A stretch of 42,899 bases of DNA from an uncultured Flavobacteriaceae bacterium (lineage in GTDB: Bacteria; Bacteroidota; Bacteroidia; Flavobacteriales; Flavobacteriaceae), in contig CALDUJ010000112.1 in NCBI GenBank assembly GCA_937923735.1, positions 1 through 42,899 on the forward strand, read 5' to 3'. Positions 34,336 to 41,330 of the stretch are shown here, one piece after another; the stretch's first letter is position 1, and each line of letters starts with the position of its first letter. The notes beneath the pieces were generated by a model. It was not told the origin of the DNA, made no database searches, and saw only the letters and a program-made list of their open reading frames with translations. The position numbers were made by a program, and so were the translations under genes.

Positions 34336-34338
34336 ATA

Positions 34339-34354
34339 GTGAGTGTTCACTCAC
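34339..34354. promoter_or_regulatory. TetR operator-like palindrome
   Basis: GTGAGTGTTCACTCAC is a palindrome with perfect 7-bp arms and a 2-base centre. It starts 3 bases upstream of the tetR ATG and touches the TATATTTG box, so bound repressor would cover the transcript start. Confidence 0.75.
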
Positions 34355-34361
34355 AAATATA
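34354..34361 (-). promoter_or_regulatory. Promoter -7 box TATATTTG of tetR
   Basis: An exact consensus match on the minus strand, immediately before the palindrome and inside the short gap after the VOC gene. tetR can therefore be transcribed independently of the ddl-coaD operon. Confidence 0.6.
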
Positions 34362-34365
34362 GTAA

Positions 34366-34776
34366 TTATTTATAAAACTTAGATTTGTCTACTACTAGAG
34401 TAGTAAGTTCAACAGTATGTTTGTCTGGATCTTTTAGATATATGGAATGCGTGTAATAGTGATCTTGGAAGACAAAGCGTTCACCTATGTCATTAAAGTA
34501 ATCTTGAGCTTTTTTAAAGTCTTCACCGGAGACATTAAAAGCAAAATGATCTATAAAAGTACTATTAGCACCTTTTACGAACTCTCCATTTTTTAGATTA
34601 GCAGGAAATATAGCTACTGCAAATGTATCTGACATCATGAATATTGGGTAATCTCCCCATTCTTCAAACTGCTGTTTTTTCAAGCCAATAATACGTTCGT
34701 ACCATTCAATGGAAATATGCATGTCCTTAACACGAATGGCAACATGATCTAGATAATTAAGCTTAAAAGGAATCAT
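34366..34776 (-). CDS. VOC-family (glyoxalase/dioxygenase fold) protein
   Basis: The 136-residue protein has the VOC fold with paired beta-alpha-beta-beta-beta modules. It starts LDHVAIRVKDMHISIEWYERIIG, contains IDHFAFNV in the middle and ends with YLKDPDKHTVELT. Likely metal ligands are His11, the mid-sequence His of IDHFAF and the C-terminal Glu of VELT. The substrate is unknown. The gene overlaps coaD by 4 bases (ATGA), so translation is probably coupled. Confidence 0.9.
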   Translation of the reverse strand: MIPFKLNYLDHVAIRVKDMHISIEWYERIIGLKKQQFEEWGDYPIFMMSDTFAVAIFPANLKNGEFVKGANSTFIDHFAFNVSGEDFKKAQDYFNDIGERFVFQDHYYTHSIYLKDPDKHTVELTTLVVDKSKFYK

Positions 34777-35231
34777 TTTTTAACTCTTACACTTTTTGGT
34801 ACTAGCTTAGTATAGTTACCATCATTCCTAATAACATCACGAACAATTGAAGATGCTATATAAGACGTTTTAGCAGCTGTGAGTAAGAATACCGTTTCAA
34901 TAGGAGCAAGGTCTCGATTGGTATGTGCAATGGCTTTCTCGAATTCAAAATCTGCTGGATTACGAAGACCTCTTAAGATGAATTCTACACCAATCTCTTT
35001 ACAATAATTCACTGTTAATCCCTCATAGGTAACAACCTTTACCTTTGGTTCATGTTTAAAAGCATCTTCAATGAATTTTTTTCGCTCCTCCAGCGAAAAC
35101 ATATATTTCTTTGCGGCATTGACTCCTATGGCCACAATAACTTCATCAAAAAGCGTCACGCCACGTTCTATAATATCGTAGTGTCCTAATGTTAATGGGT
35201 CAAATGATCCAGGAAATATTGCACGTTTCAT
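34773..35231 (-). CDS. coaD: Phosphopantetheine adenylyltransferase CoaD
   Basis: CoaD makes dephospho-CoA from 4'-phosphopantetheine and ATP in coenzyme A synthesis. The 152-residue length is normal. The nucleotidyltransferase motif is GSFDPLTLGH (TxGH at 14-17), and the C-terminal TSYIASSIVRDV is the ISSTxxR-type motif. The AFKHEPKVKV and RGLRNPADFE segments are typical. The gene follows the zinc-ribbon gene directly (TAAATG) and overlaps the VOC gene. Confidence 0.96.
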   Translation of the reverse strand: MKRAIFPGSFDPLTLGHYDIIERGVTLFDEVIVAIGVNAAKKYMFSLEERKKFIEDAFKHEPKVKVVTYEGLTVNYCKEIGVEFILRGLRNPADFEFEKAIAHTNRDLAPIETVFLLTAAKTSYIASSIVRDVIRNDGNYTKLVPKSVRVKK

Positions 35232-35837
35232 TTAATCTCTGTCTATATCGTAAATAGTTTCTTCTTCAAATAAAGATACAATATCTGCTTTCGAAAAACT
35301 ATCTATTTGGTCAGTATAATAAGCAGCTTTATTTACTTGATCGATTCCAGACCGTTTATCTACCTCGTAATCACTGAAGATTACATGTACACTATCGTTA
35401 GTAACTTCTGTGACTTTCATAGCAGTATAATGCCCTACGGAAGAGCCTTTTACTGAATATACATCGCCTATTTGCGGCTCAACGATATACTTAGCTTGAT
35501 TTTCTTTGTCGACACCATTCCAATATCCTACCAGAGCAATTATTCCAGCAATAATTGCTAAACCACTAAAATGTAAAAAAGGAATTCCTGTATGTTTTTC
35601 TACTTCAAATTTTCTTTTAATGTTTTCTGGTAGCTCTTTAAGGTCATAAGTCCTTTTGCAAGAATCACATTCTAACACATTAACCTTACCTGTTGGAAAA
35701 ACAGGAATCCAGTATAAGTAAGCATACTTTCCAAACACCGTATAAGTCATTGATGTTATATTGTTGCAATTTGGACATTCAACGTTTGGGAGTTTTCCAT
35801 TTTTTAATTTTGAAGAACTTGTTCCGTAAAAAATCAT
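35232..35837 (-). CDS. Zinc-ribbon membrane protein, unknown function
   Basis: The 201-residue protein has an N-terminal zinc ribbon with Cys21 and Cys24 (CPNC) and Cys57 and Cys60 (CDSC). One membrane helix lies at about 88-107. The C-terminal domain of about 90 residues has a beta-rich look, with VEPQIGDVYSVKG at its start. I do not recognise it as a named family. Its constant neighbours are cell-wall (ddl) and coenzyme A (coaD) genes. It starts 31 bases after ddl and ends directly before coaD. Confidence 0.8.
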   Translation of the reverse strand: MIFYGTSSSKLKNGKLPNVECPNCNNITSMTYTVFGKYAYLYWIPVFPTGKVNVLECDSCKRTYDLKELPENIKRKFEVEKHTGIPFLHFSGLAIIAGIIALVGYWNGVDKENQAKYIVEPQIGDVYSVKGSSVGHYTAMKVTEVTNDSVHVIFSDYEVDKRSGIDQVNKAAYYTDQIDSFSKADIVSLFEEETIYDIDRD

Positions 35838-35868
35838 AAAGTTGGTTTTGGTTAGTATTCAAATATAA

Positions 35869-36843
35869 CTATTTCAATGCTTCTTCAATGGCATTGCTAA
35901 ACAATTCAGTTAGAGATATACCTGCGGCAGATGCTTGTTGAGGCAATATACTCTCTTTTGTTAAGCCTGGAATAGTATTCATTTCAAGAAAATGGGGATC
36001 TCCGTTTTTAAAGATGAATTCGCTACGCGAAAAACCTGTCATTTTCAGTATTTCATAAATTTGTTTGGCTAGAATACGTACTTTGTCTTCTTGTTTTTCA
36101 GTTAACCTCGCTGGTGTTATTTCTTGCGATTTTCCTTGGTACTTTGCTTCGTAATCAAAGAAGTCGTTCTCACTTACTATTTCTGTTATGGGTAAGACTT
36201 TAGTTTTTCCTTGATAGGTTATGACACCAACTGATACTTCAATACCATCTAAAAAGGATTCGATGATGATTTCATCATCTTCCTTAAATGCAATTTGAAT
36301 AGCTTTTTCAAGTTCATTCTTTTCATAAACTTTACTAACACCAAAACTACTACCAGCTTTATTGGCTTTTACAAAACAAGGTAATCCTACCTTATCAATA
36401 ATAGCATTCTGGTCTATGGCATCACCAAGATTTAGATAATAGGATTCGGCGCAGTGAATACCATAAGGTTTTAGAGTAGATAGTAAATCACGTTTGTTAA
36501 AGGTCAGTGCCGCTTGATACATATTGCAACTCGTATGCGGAATACCGAGCAATTCAAAATAACCTTGCATATAGCCGTCCTCTCCCGGAGAGCCATGAAT
36601 GGCATTAAACACACAATCAAAACTAATTTTGGTTTCATTAATCATGATGGAGAAATCATGTTTGTTTACAGGGAATTCATCACCATAAATATCTACAAAA
36701 ACCCATTTATCTTTAAAAATATGTATTCGGTATCCAATGTATTTAGTGCTATCTAAAGACTCATAAACGACCTGCCCACTCTTAAGAGAAATCTCATATT
36801 CGCTAGAATAGCCTCCCATGATTATAGCAATATGTTTTTGCAT
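35869..36843 (-). CDS. ddl: D-alanine--D-alanine ligase
   Basis: Ddl joins two D-alanines for the peptidoglycan stem peptide. The 324-residue protein has the ATP-grasp fold. Visible motifs are IIMGGYSSEYEISLKSG, HGSPGEDGYMQGYFELLGIP, FVKANKAGSSFGVSKV, and the Mg-binding HFLEMNTIPGLT. The gene heads the operon ddl, zinc-ribbon, coaD, VOC, and possibly tetR. It is divergent from the PASTA gene with a gap of 102 bases. Confidence 0.96.
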   Translation of the reverse strand: MQKHIAIIMGGYSSEYEISLKSGQVVYESLDSTKYIGYRIHIFKDKWVFVDIYGDEFPVNKHDFSIMINETKISFDCVFNAIHGSPGEDGYMQGYFELLGIPHTSCNMYQAALTFNKRDLLSTLKPYGIHCAESYYLNLGDAIDQNAIIDKVGLPCFVKANKAGSSFGVSKVYEKNELEKAIQIAFKEDDEIIIESFLDGIEVSVGVITYQGKTKVLPITEIVSENDFFDYEAKYQGKSQEITPARLTEKQEDKVRILAKQIYEILKMTGFSRSEFIFKNGDPHFLEMNTIPGLTKESILPQQASAAGISLTELFSNAIEEALK

Positions 36844-36920
36844 ACTAATAAATTGCGATTAAAAACGTTTTCGTAAAAATATCATTTATTATCTGTAAAC
36901 TAAAAACCTAGCAGATTTTA

Positions 36921-36928
36921 TATATTTG
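36921..36928 (+). promoter_or_regulatory. Candidate -7 promoter box TATATTTG for the PASTA-rluD operon
   Basis: An exact TAnnTTTG match ends 17 bases before the ATG of the PASTA gene. A TTG element at the normal spacing is not evident. Confidence 0.5.
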
Positions 36929-36945
36929 TGAGATAAATTTTTTAG

Positions 36946-37503
36946 ATGAGTATTGTAAAGTTCTTGACCAGTAAAGTGTTTTTAAAGCAATTACTGTTAG
37001 CTATTGTAGCTGTTGTAGTATTGTGTTTTTTAGTGTTATGGTGGTTGAAAATCTCTACCAATCATAATGAATTTGAAACTGTTCCTGACCTTAAAGGTAA
37101 GACTATTGAAGTCGCTCAAATGGAACTGAAAGACAATGATTTGGTCATGGAAATTCAAGATTCGGCAAATTACAATCCCAAGTATCCTAAGTTTTCGGTA
37201 ATCGATCAAAATCCATTGGCTGGAGCTAAAGTAAAGGAGAACAGAAAAATATATTTAACGCTTAACCCCTCAGGTTACAGAAAAGTTGCCGTTCCAGACT
37301 TAAGACAACAGACTTTTAGGAATGCTAAACCGGTATTAAAAGCACTAGGTTTTGAGGTCGGTAAAATTACTTACCAAGATAATATTGGTAAAGATATGGT
37401 GTTAGGTTTGCGTTACAAAGAGAAAAATATAACACCCGGCACTAAACTGGAAAAAACCAGTAAGATTGACCTTGTTTTAGGTAACGGTAAACGTCCCAAT
37501 TGA
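36946..37503 (+). CDS. Membrane-anchored PASTA-domain protein
   Basis: The 185-residue protein has one N-terminal membrane helix (about 13-32) and two PASTA domains outside the membrane. They begin at about 40 (ETVPDLKGKTIEVAQ) and 113 (VAVPDLRQQTFRNAKP). PASTA domains bind peptidoglycan or muropeptides. No kinase domain is attached, unlike in PknB. The gene faces away from ddl, and the rluD-like gene begins 5 bases after its stop codon. A role in wall sensing or attachment is inferred. Confidence 0.92.
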   Translation: MSIVKFLTSKVFLKQLLLAIVAVVVLCFLVLWWLKISTNHNEFETVPDLKGKTIEVAQMELKDNDLVMEIQDSANYNPKYPKFSVIDQNPLAGAKVKENRKIYLTLNPSGYRKVAVPDLRQQTFRNAKPVLKALGFEVGKITYQDNIGKDMVLGLRYKEKNITPGTKLEKTSKIDLVLGNGKRPN

Positions 37504-37508
37504 TTAGT

Positions 37509-38540
37509 ATGACGGACGACCAATCAGACATTGAGGACAACGACGACCTTTACGAGCATTATTCTTTTGTGGCTGAAAAAGGTCAGCAACCACTTCGCAT
37601 AGATAAATACTTAATGAATTTTGTGGAGAATGCCACTCGAAACAAAATCCAAGCAGCTGCTAAAAATGGTAGCATTTTAGTGAACGATATTCCTGTAAAA
37701 TCCAGCTATAAGGTAAAACCTTTGGACCAGATAAAAGTTATGTTTGCGCATCCTCCCTATGAGAATTTATTGGTGCCAGAGGATATTCCAATCGATATTG
37801 TTTACGAAGATGATGAACTTCTCGTAGTTAACAAATCAGCTGGTATGGTGGTGCATCCAGGACATGGTAATTATTCAGGAACATTAATTAATGCTTTGAC
37901 ATTTCATTTTGACAATCTACCGAATAACTCCAGTAATCGTCCAGGATTGGTTCATAGAATTGATAAAGATACAAGTGGATTGTTAGTGGTTGCTAAAACG
38001 GAAGAAGCAATGACAAATTTATCAAAACAGTTTTTTGATAAGACTAGTGAGCGGGAATACGTTGCCATTGTTTGGGGAAATATGGAAGAAGACGAAGGTA
38101 CTATTGAAGGTAATATAGGAAGACACCCAAAAAACCGATTGCAGAATAAGGTTTTCTTTGGAGATGAAACTGATAAAGGAAAACCCGCAGTAACACATTA
38201 CAAAGTCATAGAGCGTTTAGGTTATGTAACTTTAGTAAGCTGTAAGCTAGAAACCGGAAGAACCCATCAAATACGTGTTCATATGAAACATATTGGGCAT
38301 ACTTTATTCAATGATGAGCGCTATGGAGGTGAAAGAATATTAAAAGGTACTACGTTTACTAAGTACAAGCAGTTTGTGGATAACTGCTTTAAGGTATTAC
38401 CAAGACAAGCCTTACATGCTAAAACATTGGGATTTGAACATCCTAGAACAGGAAAATTCATGAGTTTTACTTCAGAAATCCCAGAGGATATGGCACAATG
38501 CATAGAGAAGTGGCAACACTATACGAAGCATCAGGCCTAG
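37509..38540 (+). CDS. rluD: RluA-family ribosomal large subunit pseudouridine synthase (RluD-like)
   Basis: The 343-residue protein has an N-terminal S4 RNA-binding domain (about 28-85) and the RluA catalytic domain. The catalytic Asp152 lies in HRIDKDTSGLLVV. The motif GRTHQIRVHMKHIGH follows. RluD modifies helix 69 of 23S rRNA in E. coli. The exact target here is not proven. The ATG at 37509 is chosen over the TTG at 37500, which overlaps the PASTA stop codon. An AT-rich hairpin at 38571-38586 with a T run may end the transcript. Confidence 0.93.
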   Translation: MTDDQSDIEDNDDLYEHYSFVAEKGQQPLRIDKYLMNFVENATRNKIQAAAKNGSILVNDIPVKSSYKVKPLDQIKVMFAHPPYENLLVPEDIPIDIVYEDDELLVVNKSAGMVVHPGHGNYSGTLINALTFHFDNLPNNSSNRPGLVHRIDKDTSGLLVVAKTEEAMTNLSKQFFDKTSEREYVAIVWGNMEEDEGTIEGNIGRHPKNRLQNKVFFGDETDKGKPAVTHYKVIERLGYVTLVSCKLETGRTHQIRVHMKHIGHTLFNDERYGGERILKGTTFTKYKQFVDNCFKVLPRQALHAKTLGFEHPRTGKFMSFTSEIPEDMAQCIEKWQHYTKHQA

Positions 38541-38570
38541 TTAAGCATAAATTTTATTGATTTCAGTATT

Positions 38571-38586
38571 ACTTTTTTCAAAAAGT
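38571..38586 (+). terminator. Weak AT-rich terminator after the rluD-like gene
   Basis: ACTTTT and AAAAGT arms with a 4-base loop are followed by a run of T. It lies 30 bases after the stop codon and just before the yaaA promoter. Confidence 0.4.
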
Positions 38587-38591
38587 GTTTT

Positions 38592-38622
38592 TTGATAATT
38601 AGCTAGGCTAATTGTAAATTTG
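38592..38622 (+). promoter_or_regulatory. Promoter of yaaA: TTG, 20 bases, TAAATTTG
   Basis: TTG at 38592-38594 and TAAATTTG at 38615-38622 fit the Bacteroidota consensus. The box ends 16 bases before the ATG, so the leader is about 10 bases. Confidence 0.65.
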
Positions 38623-38638
38623 AAGTAAATTAATTAGA

Positions 38639-39397
38639 ATGAAATTAGTCCTCTCTCCAGCAAAGTCACTTAATTACGAAAGCAAGTTGCCAACGTCCTT
38701 ACACAGTGAAGGCTGTTTTTTGAACGAAGCTGAACGCCTTAATAAATTACTTAAGAAGAAATCTGCGAAGAGTCTATCAAAGCTGATGCATATTTCTGAT
38801 AATTTGGGTCAACTTAATTACGAGCGTAATCAAGAATGGAATTTACCATTTAATCAAGATAATGCACGACCGGCTGTTTATGCCTTTAGCGGTGATGTAT
38901 ATAGAGGATTGAGTGCTTATGACATAGAAGATAATAAGCTAAATAAACTTCAAGAAACGGTTCGAATTATTTCAGGTCTTTATGGACTGCTTAAACCATT
39001 GGATTTAATCCAACCTTACAGATTGGAAATGGGAACCAAATTCCCAGTTGGAAAAAATAAAAACTTGTATGAGTTCTGGAGAAAAAAAGTTACTCAGGCT
39101 CTAAATGATGAATTAGAGGAGGATGAACTATTCTTAAATCTTGCCAGTAACGAATATTTTAAAGCAATTGATGTTAAGGCTTTAAAGGTGCCAGTGGTAA
39201 ATGTGGCATTTAAAGAGTTTAAGAATGGCGACTATAAAATGATAGCCATTTTTGCCAAAATAGCTAGAGGCTTAATGACACGGTATATAATAGACACCAA
39301 TGCCAATACCATAGATGACATAAAAGGCTTTAATTACGAAGGCTATGGCTTTAGTGAAAATCTATCTAATGGTAACGATTTAGTCTTTACGCGCTAA
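38639..39397 (+). CDS. yaaA: YaaA-family peroxide stress protein
   Basis: This 252-residue protein of the YaaA (DUF328) family starts MKLVLSPAKSLNYESKLP, a conserved opening. It also contains AVYAFSGDVYRGL and ISGLYGLLKPLDLIQPYRLEMG, both diagnostic. In E. coli YaaA lowers free iron during peroxide stress and binds DNA. The gene is on its own with its own promoter and ends one base before the convergent THX gene. Confidence 0.95.
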   Translation: MKLVLSPAKSLNYESKLPTSLHSEGCFLNEAERLNKLLKKKSAKSLSKLMHISDNLGQLNYERNQEWNLPFNQDNARPAVYAFSGDVYRGLSAYDIEDNKLNKLQETVRIISGLYGLLKPLDLIQPYRLEMGTKFPVGKNKNLYEFWRKKVTQALNDELEEDELFLNLASNEYFKAIDVKALKVPVVNVAFKEFKNGDYKMIAIFAKIARGLMTRYIIDTNANTIDDIKGFNYEGYGFSENLSNGNDLVFTR

Positions 39398-39532
39398 CTA
39401 TTTGGCCTTAGCCTTTTTATCAACACTTATTTTTTCTTCGGTTGTTTTCCGTTTACGAATTTTTGGTCGACGAACACCAAAAGTACCTCTATGTATTTTT
39501 CCGCGTCGTGTTTTTTTATCCCCTTTACCCAT
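39398..39532 (-). CDS. 30S ribosomal protein THX
   Basis: This 44-residue, very basic protein starts MGKGDKKTRRGKI and continues HRGTFGVRRPKIRKRK, with a Lys-rich tail. It matches the THX family found in Thermus and Bacteroidota, which binds at the top of the 30S head. The start ATG is at 39532 and the stop TAG at 39398-39400. The stop lies directly against the stop codon of yaaA. The gene is shorter than usual ORF cut-offs and is easy to miss. Confidence 0.93.
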   Translation of the reverse strand: MGKGDKKTRRGKIHRGTFGVRRPKIRKRKTTEEKISVDKKAKAK

Positions 39533-39631
39533 GATTAATATGTTTTCTTTAAGATACGAAAATTTGAGGTTTTAGGCAAGCCGTCTTTTTAGTCGATGTA
39601 AAAGACTTGATTTTAGTTATTTTTACGTTTA

Positions 39632-39639
39632 TAGTTTTG
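39632..39639 (+). promoter_or_regulatory. Candidate -7 promoter box TAGTTTTG for the TPR gene
   Basis: An exact TAnnTTTG match ends 7 bases before the ATG at 39647, with a TTG at 39607-39609 (22-base spacing). It supports that ATG as the original start of the TPR gene. Confidence 0.5.
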
Positions 39640-39646
39640 CTTGCTT

Positions 39647-39712
39647 ATGTATTTCTATTTAATAGTCGCTAATAGTCGCTTTACAAGCTTTTTGTATATA
39701 TCATGCTTATAA
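39647..39712 (+). pseudogene. Detached N-terminal fragment of the TPR membrane protein gene
   Basis: The frame from the ATG reads MYFYLIVA for eight codons. It then runs through the second copy of a 10-bp tandem repeat and stops after 21 residues. If one copy is removed, the frame continues as LQAFCIYHAYKHRNDIYWYF and then the main frame, giving a 240-residue protein with a conserved-looking membrane N-terminus. The fragment is therefore the separated start of the gene at 39780-40379. Confidence 0.7.
39660..39680. repeat. 10-bp tandem duplication (AATAGTCGCT twice)
   Basis: AATAGTCGCT occurs at 39661-39670 and again at 39671-39680, and the T at 39660 extends the period to 21 bases. Ten is not a multiple of three, so one copy too many shifts the reading frame of the TPR gene at its ninth codon. 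Confidence 0.9.
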
Positions 39713-39779
39713 ACATAGGAATGATATCTATTGGTATTTTTTAATTCTTTTCATCCCTGTAATAGGGTGTATTATATAT

Positions 39780-40379
39780 TTGATTACGCAGGTATTCAGT
39801 AAAAGGGACGTTGATAACATTCAGAAAGAGATAACAACTATTGTTAACCCAACGAAGAAGGTAAGAGATCTTGAGAAAAAATCTGAATTCTCAGATACAT
39901 TTCAAAACAGAGTAAATCTAGCGGATGCTTATTTTGAAATTAGGGATTATGCATCAGCAATAATAAATTATAATAAAGCAATAGATGAGCATACAGATGA
40001 CGATGCTCATGTGCACAAAATGCTTGTAGAGTCTTATCATGAATTAGAGGATTTTGAAAAGCTTATTCAGCATGCTGAAAAAATTAAGAATAATAATGAG
40101 TTTCAAAAATCAACAACACAATTTTTGTATGGCTTAGCTCTCGATAAAGTGGGTAGGTCTGGCGAAGCTGAAGCAGAAATGTGTCACATAAATCAGAGGT
40201 ATTCTAACTATAATGAAAGAGTGATATTGGTAAAGTTCTTGATTCATAGAGGTAAGAAAGATGAGGCTAAAGAAGTGCTAAACGATATTATAACAGAGTC
40301 CGAACATATGAACAAGAGTAATAAGAAATTGTATAAATTGGCCATAGTTGAAGCTAATAAACTCATAAAAGAGCTGTAA
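39780..40379 (+). CDS. TPR-repeat membrane protein, N-terminus split off by a frameshift
   Basis: The open frame from a TTG at 39780 encodes 199 residues with TPR-like helical pairs (FQNRVNLADAYFEIRDYASAIINYNKAI, KMLVESYHELEDFEKLIQHAEKI). In the same frame the codons from 39666 to 39779 contain no stop. They encode a hydrophobic segment (YWYFLILFIPVIGCIIYLI) like the membrane hairpin of PLDc_N-type proteins, but they have no ATG, GTG or TTG start. The real start appears to be the ATG at 39647, which is out of frame because of the 10-bp duplication. As it stands the cell could only make the soluble part. An assembly error is also possible. The UDG-family gene follows the stop codon directly. 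Confidence 0.8.
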   Translation: MITQVFSKRDVDNIQKEITTIVNPTKKVRDLEKKSEFSDTFQNRVNLADAYFEIRDYASAIINYNKAIDEHTDDDAHVHKMLVESYHELEDFEKLIQHAEKIKNNNEFQKSTTQFLYGLALDKVGRSGEAEAEMCHINQRYSNYNERVILVKFLIHRGKKDEAKEVLNDIITESEHMNKSNKKLYKLAIVEANKLIKEL

Positions 40380-41105
40380 TTGTTCTTCCACAAACACCCA
40401 TATCAACCTTTTATTCAATCTGATACTAAAAAACTGATTGTTGGCACCCTACCGCCTCCAAGATTTACAACTGGTGATTTGCTCGAAAAAGATGTGAATT
40501 TTTGCTATGGTAGTTATTATAACTCTTTATGGTTGTATATAGATAGGATTCATGGCCTGAACTTACGCTATGATAATTCTCAAGAGGCCATAGACGAAAG
40601 AAAAACCTTTTTAATAAAACATCGAATAGGGGTATGTGATATTGTAGAAAGTGCCGAAAGAGAAAAGGTTGATGCTTCCGACCTAGGCATGCAAAACATC
40701 AAGTTACGAGATGTCATAGGTTATCTGAAAGAATATCCATCGATTGAAACATTATTATTTACTGGCGGAAACAGTAAGAATGGTCCAGAGTATTTTTTTA
40801 GAAGACATATAAGAGATTACAATTTGAAGTTAGAGTTAGTCTCGAAAGAAACCCCTAAGATTCATCAGTTTGTAATGCCTAAGACCGATTTACTGTCACC
40901 TCGAGCGGACAGCCGTCGGCAAAAGCCTATGGCATCGGCCGAGTCGAGAGGTCTACGAATCATCAAAACAGTATCCCTAACCTCAGGTTCTGGAGCAGCT
41001 AATATATCTATTGGTAGTAACCCACTTTATAAGCAGTTAAAAGCAAAGAACCCAGATTTTAATACATTTGATTTTAGGGTGATGCAGTATCGGGAATTTT
41101 TATAG
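40380..41105 (+). CDS. Uracil-DNA glycosylase-superfamily protein with an in-frame repeat insertion
   Basis: The 241-residue protein shows the UDG-like opening KLIVGTLPPPRFT. IGVCDIVESAER and LLFTGGNSKNGPEYFFRRH follow, and the C-terminal KTVSLTSGSGAAN corresponds to the UDG motif 2 region. This family is common in Bacteroidota and is annotated as uracil-DNA glycosylase-like, but the exact base specificity is untested. The start is TTG, directly after the TAA of the TPR gene. At 40893-40952 a palindromic element adds about 20 residues (SPRADSRRQKPMASAESRG) just before the KTVSLT motif, near the active site. It may or may not still be functional. Confidence 0.83.
   Translation: MFFHKHPYQPFIQSDTKKLIVGTLPPPRFTTGDLLEKDVNFCYGSYYNSLWLYIDRIHGLNLRYDNSQEAIDERKTFLIKHRIGVCDIVESAEREKVDASDLGMQNIKLRDVIGYLKEYPSIETLLFTGGNSKNGPEYFFRRHIRDYNLKLELVSKETPKIHQFVMPKTDLLSPRADSRRQKPMASAESRGLRIIKTVSLTSGSGAANISIGSNPLYKQLKAKNPDFNTFDFRVMQYREFL
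40893..40952 (+). repeat. Nested palindromic repeat inserted in frame in the UDG-family gene
   Basis: Outer ends CTGTCACCTCGAGCGG and GAGTCGAGAGGT match the element in valS. Between them is a further hairpin, TCGGC-GCC-TAT-GGC-GCCGA. The outer arms ACCTC (40898-40902) and GAGGT (40948-40952) pair. The whole is GC-rich against its surroundings and has no stop codon in this frame. Confidence 0.7.
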
Positions 41106-41117
41106 GAGAAGATATTT

Positions 41118-41275
41118 GGTTTGTCAGTTGTCGTAGGTGAATGCCAATAACAGAATTTTTTTGAGGAAGAAGATTAGATGTGTCACTCGTCGCAGACGAG
41201 CGCCAGCAGAGGGAGTAAACTTAGATGTTCACTCGTTACAAACGAGCGCTAGCATGAGGGACTTCCTACATGTAC
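41118..41275. repeat. Three degenerate copies of a stem-loop repeat
   Basis: Copies start near 41120, 41181 and 41226. The second has CTCGTC-GCA-GACGAG (41186-41200) and the third CTCGTT-ACA-AACGAG (41232-41246), each followed by CGCyAGC. The first copy is more decayed. Each is preceded by a TTAGATG- or TTTGG-like lead. No open reading frame of note lies in 41106-41322. Confidence 0.6.
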
Positions 41276-41298
41276 ACAAACCTTTCGTTTAAGCGCTT

Positions 41299-41330
41299 GT
41301 TAGCTATGTTTTATACACCGTGTTATGTGC
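41299..41330 (-). repeat. Cassette-boundary-like element (GTTAGC...ATACACCGTGTTATG)
   Basis: On the minus strand the sequence CATAACACGGTGTATAAAAC followed by ATAGCTAAC lies directly after the stop codon of the HEPN-like gene. Similar AACACnGTATAA...CTAAC blocks are, as I recall, typical ends of attC-like elements in Bacteroidota. Only one half is clear here. Confidence 0.4.
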
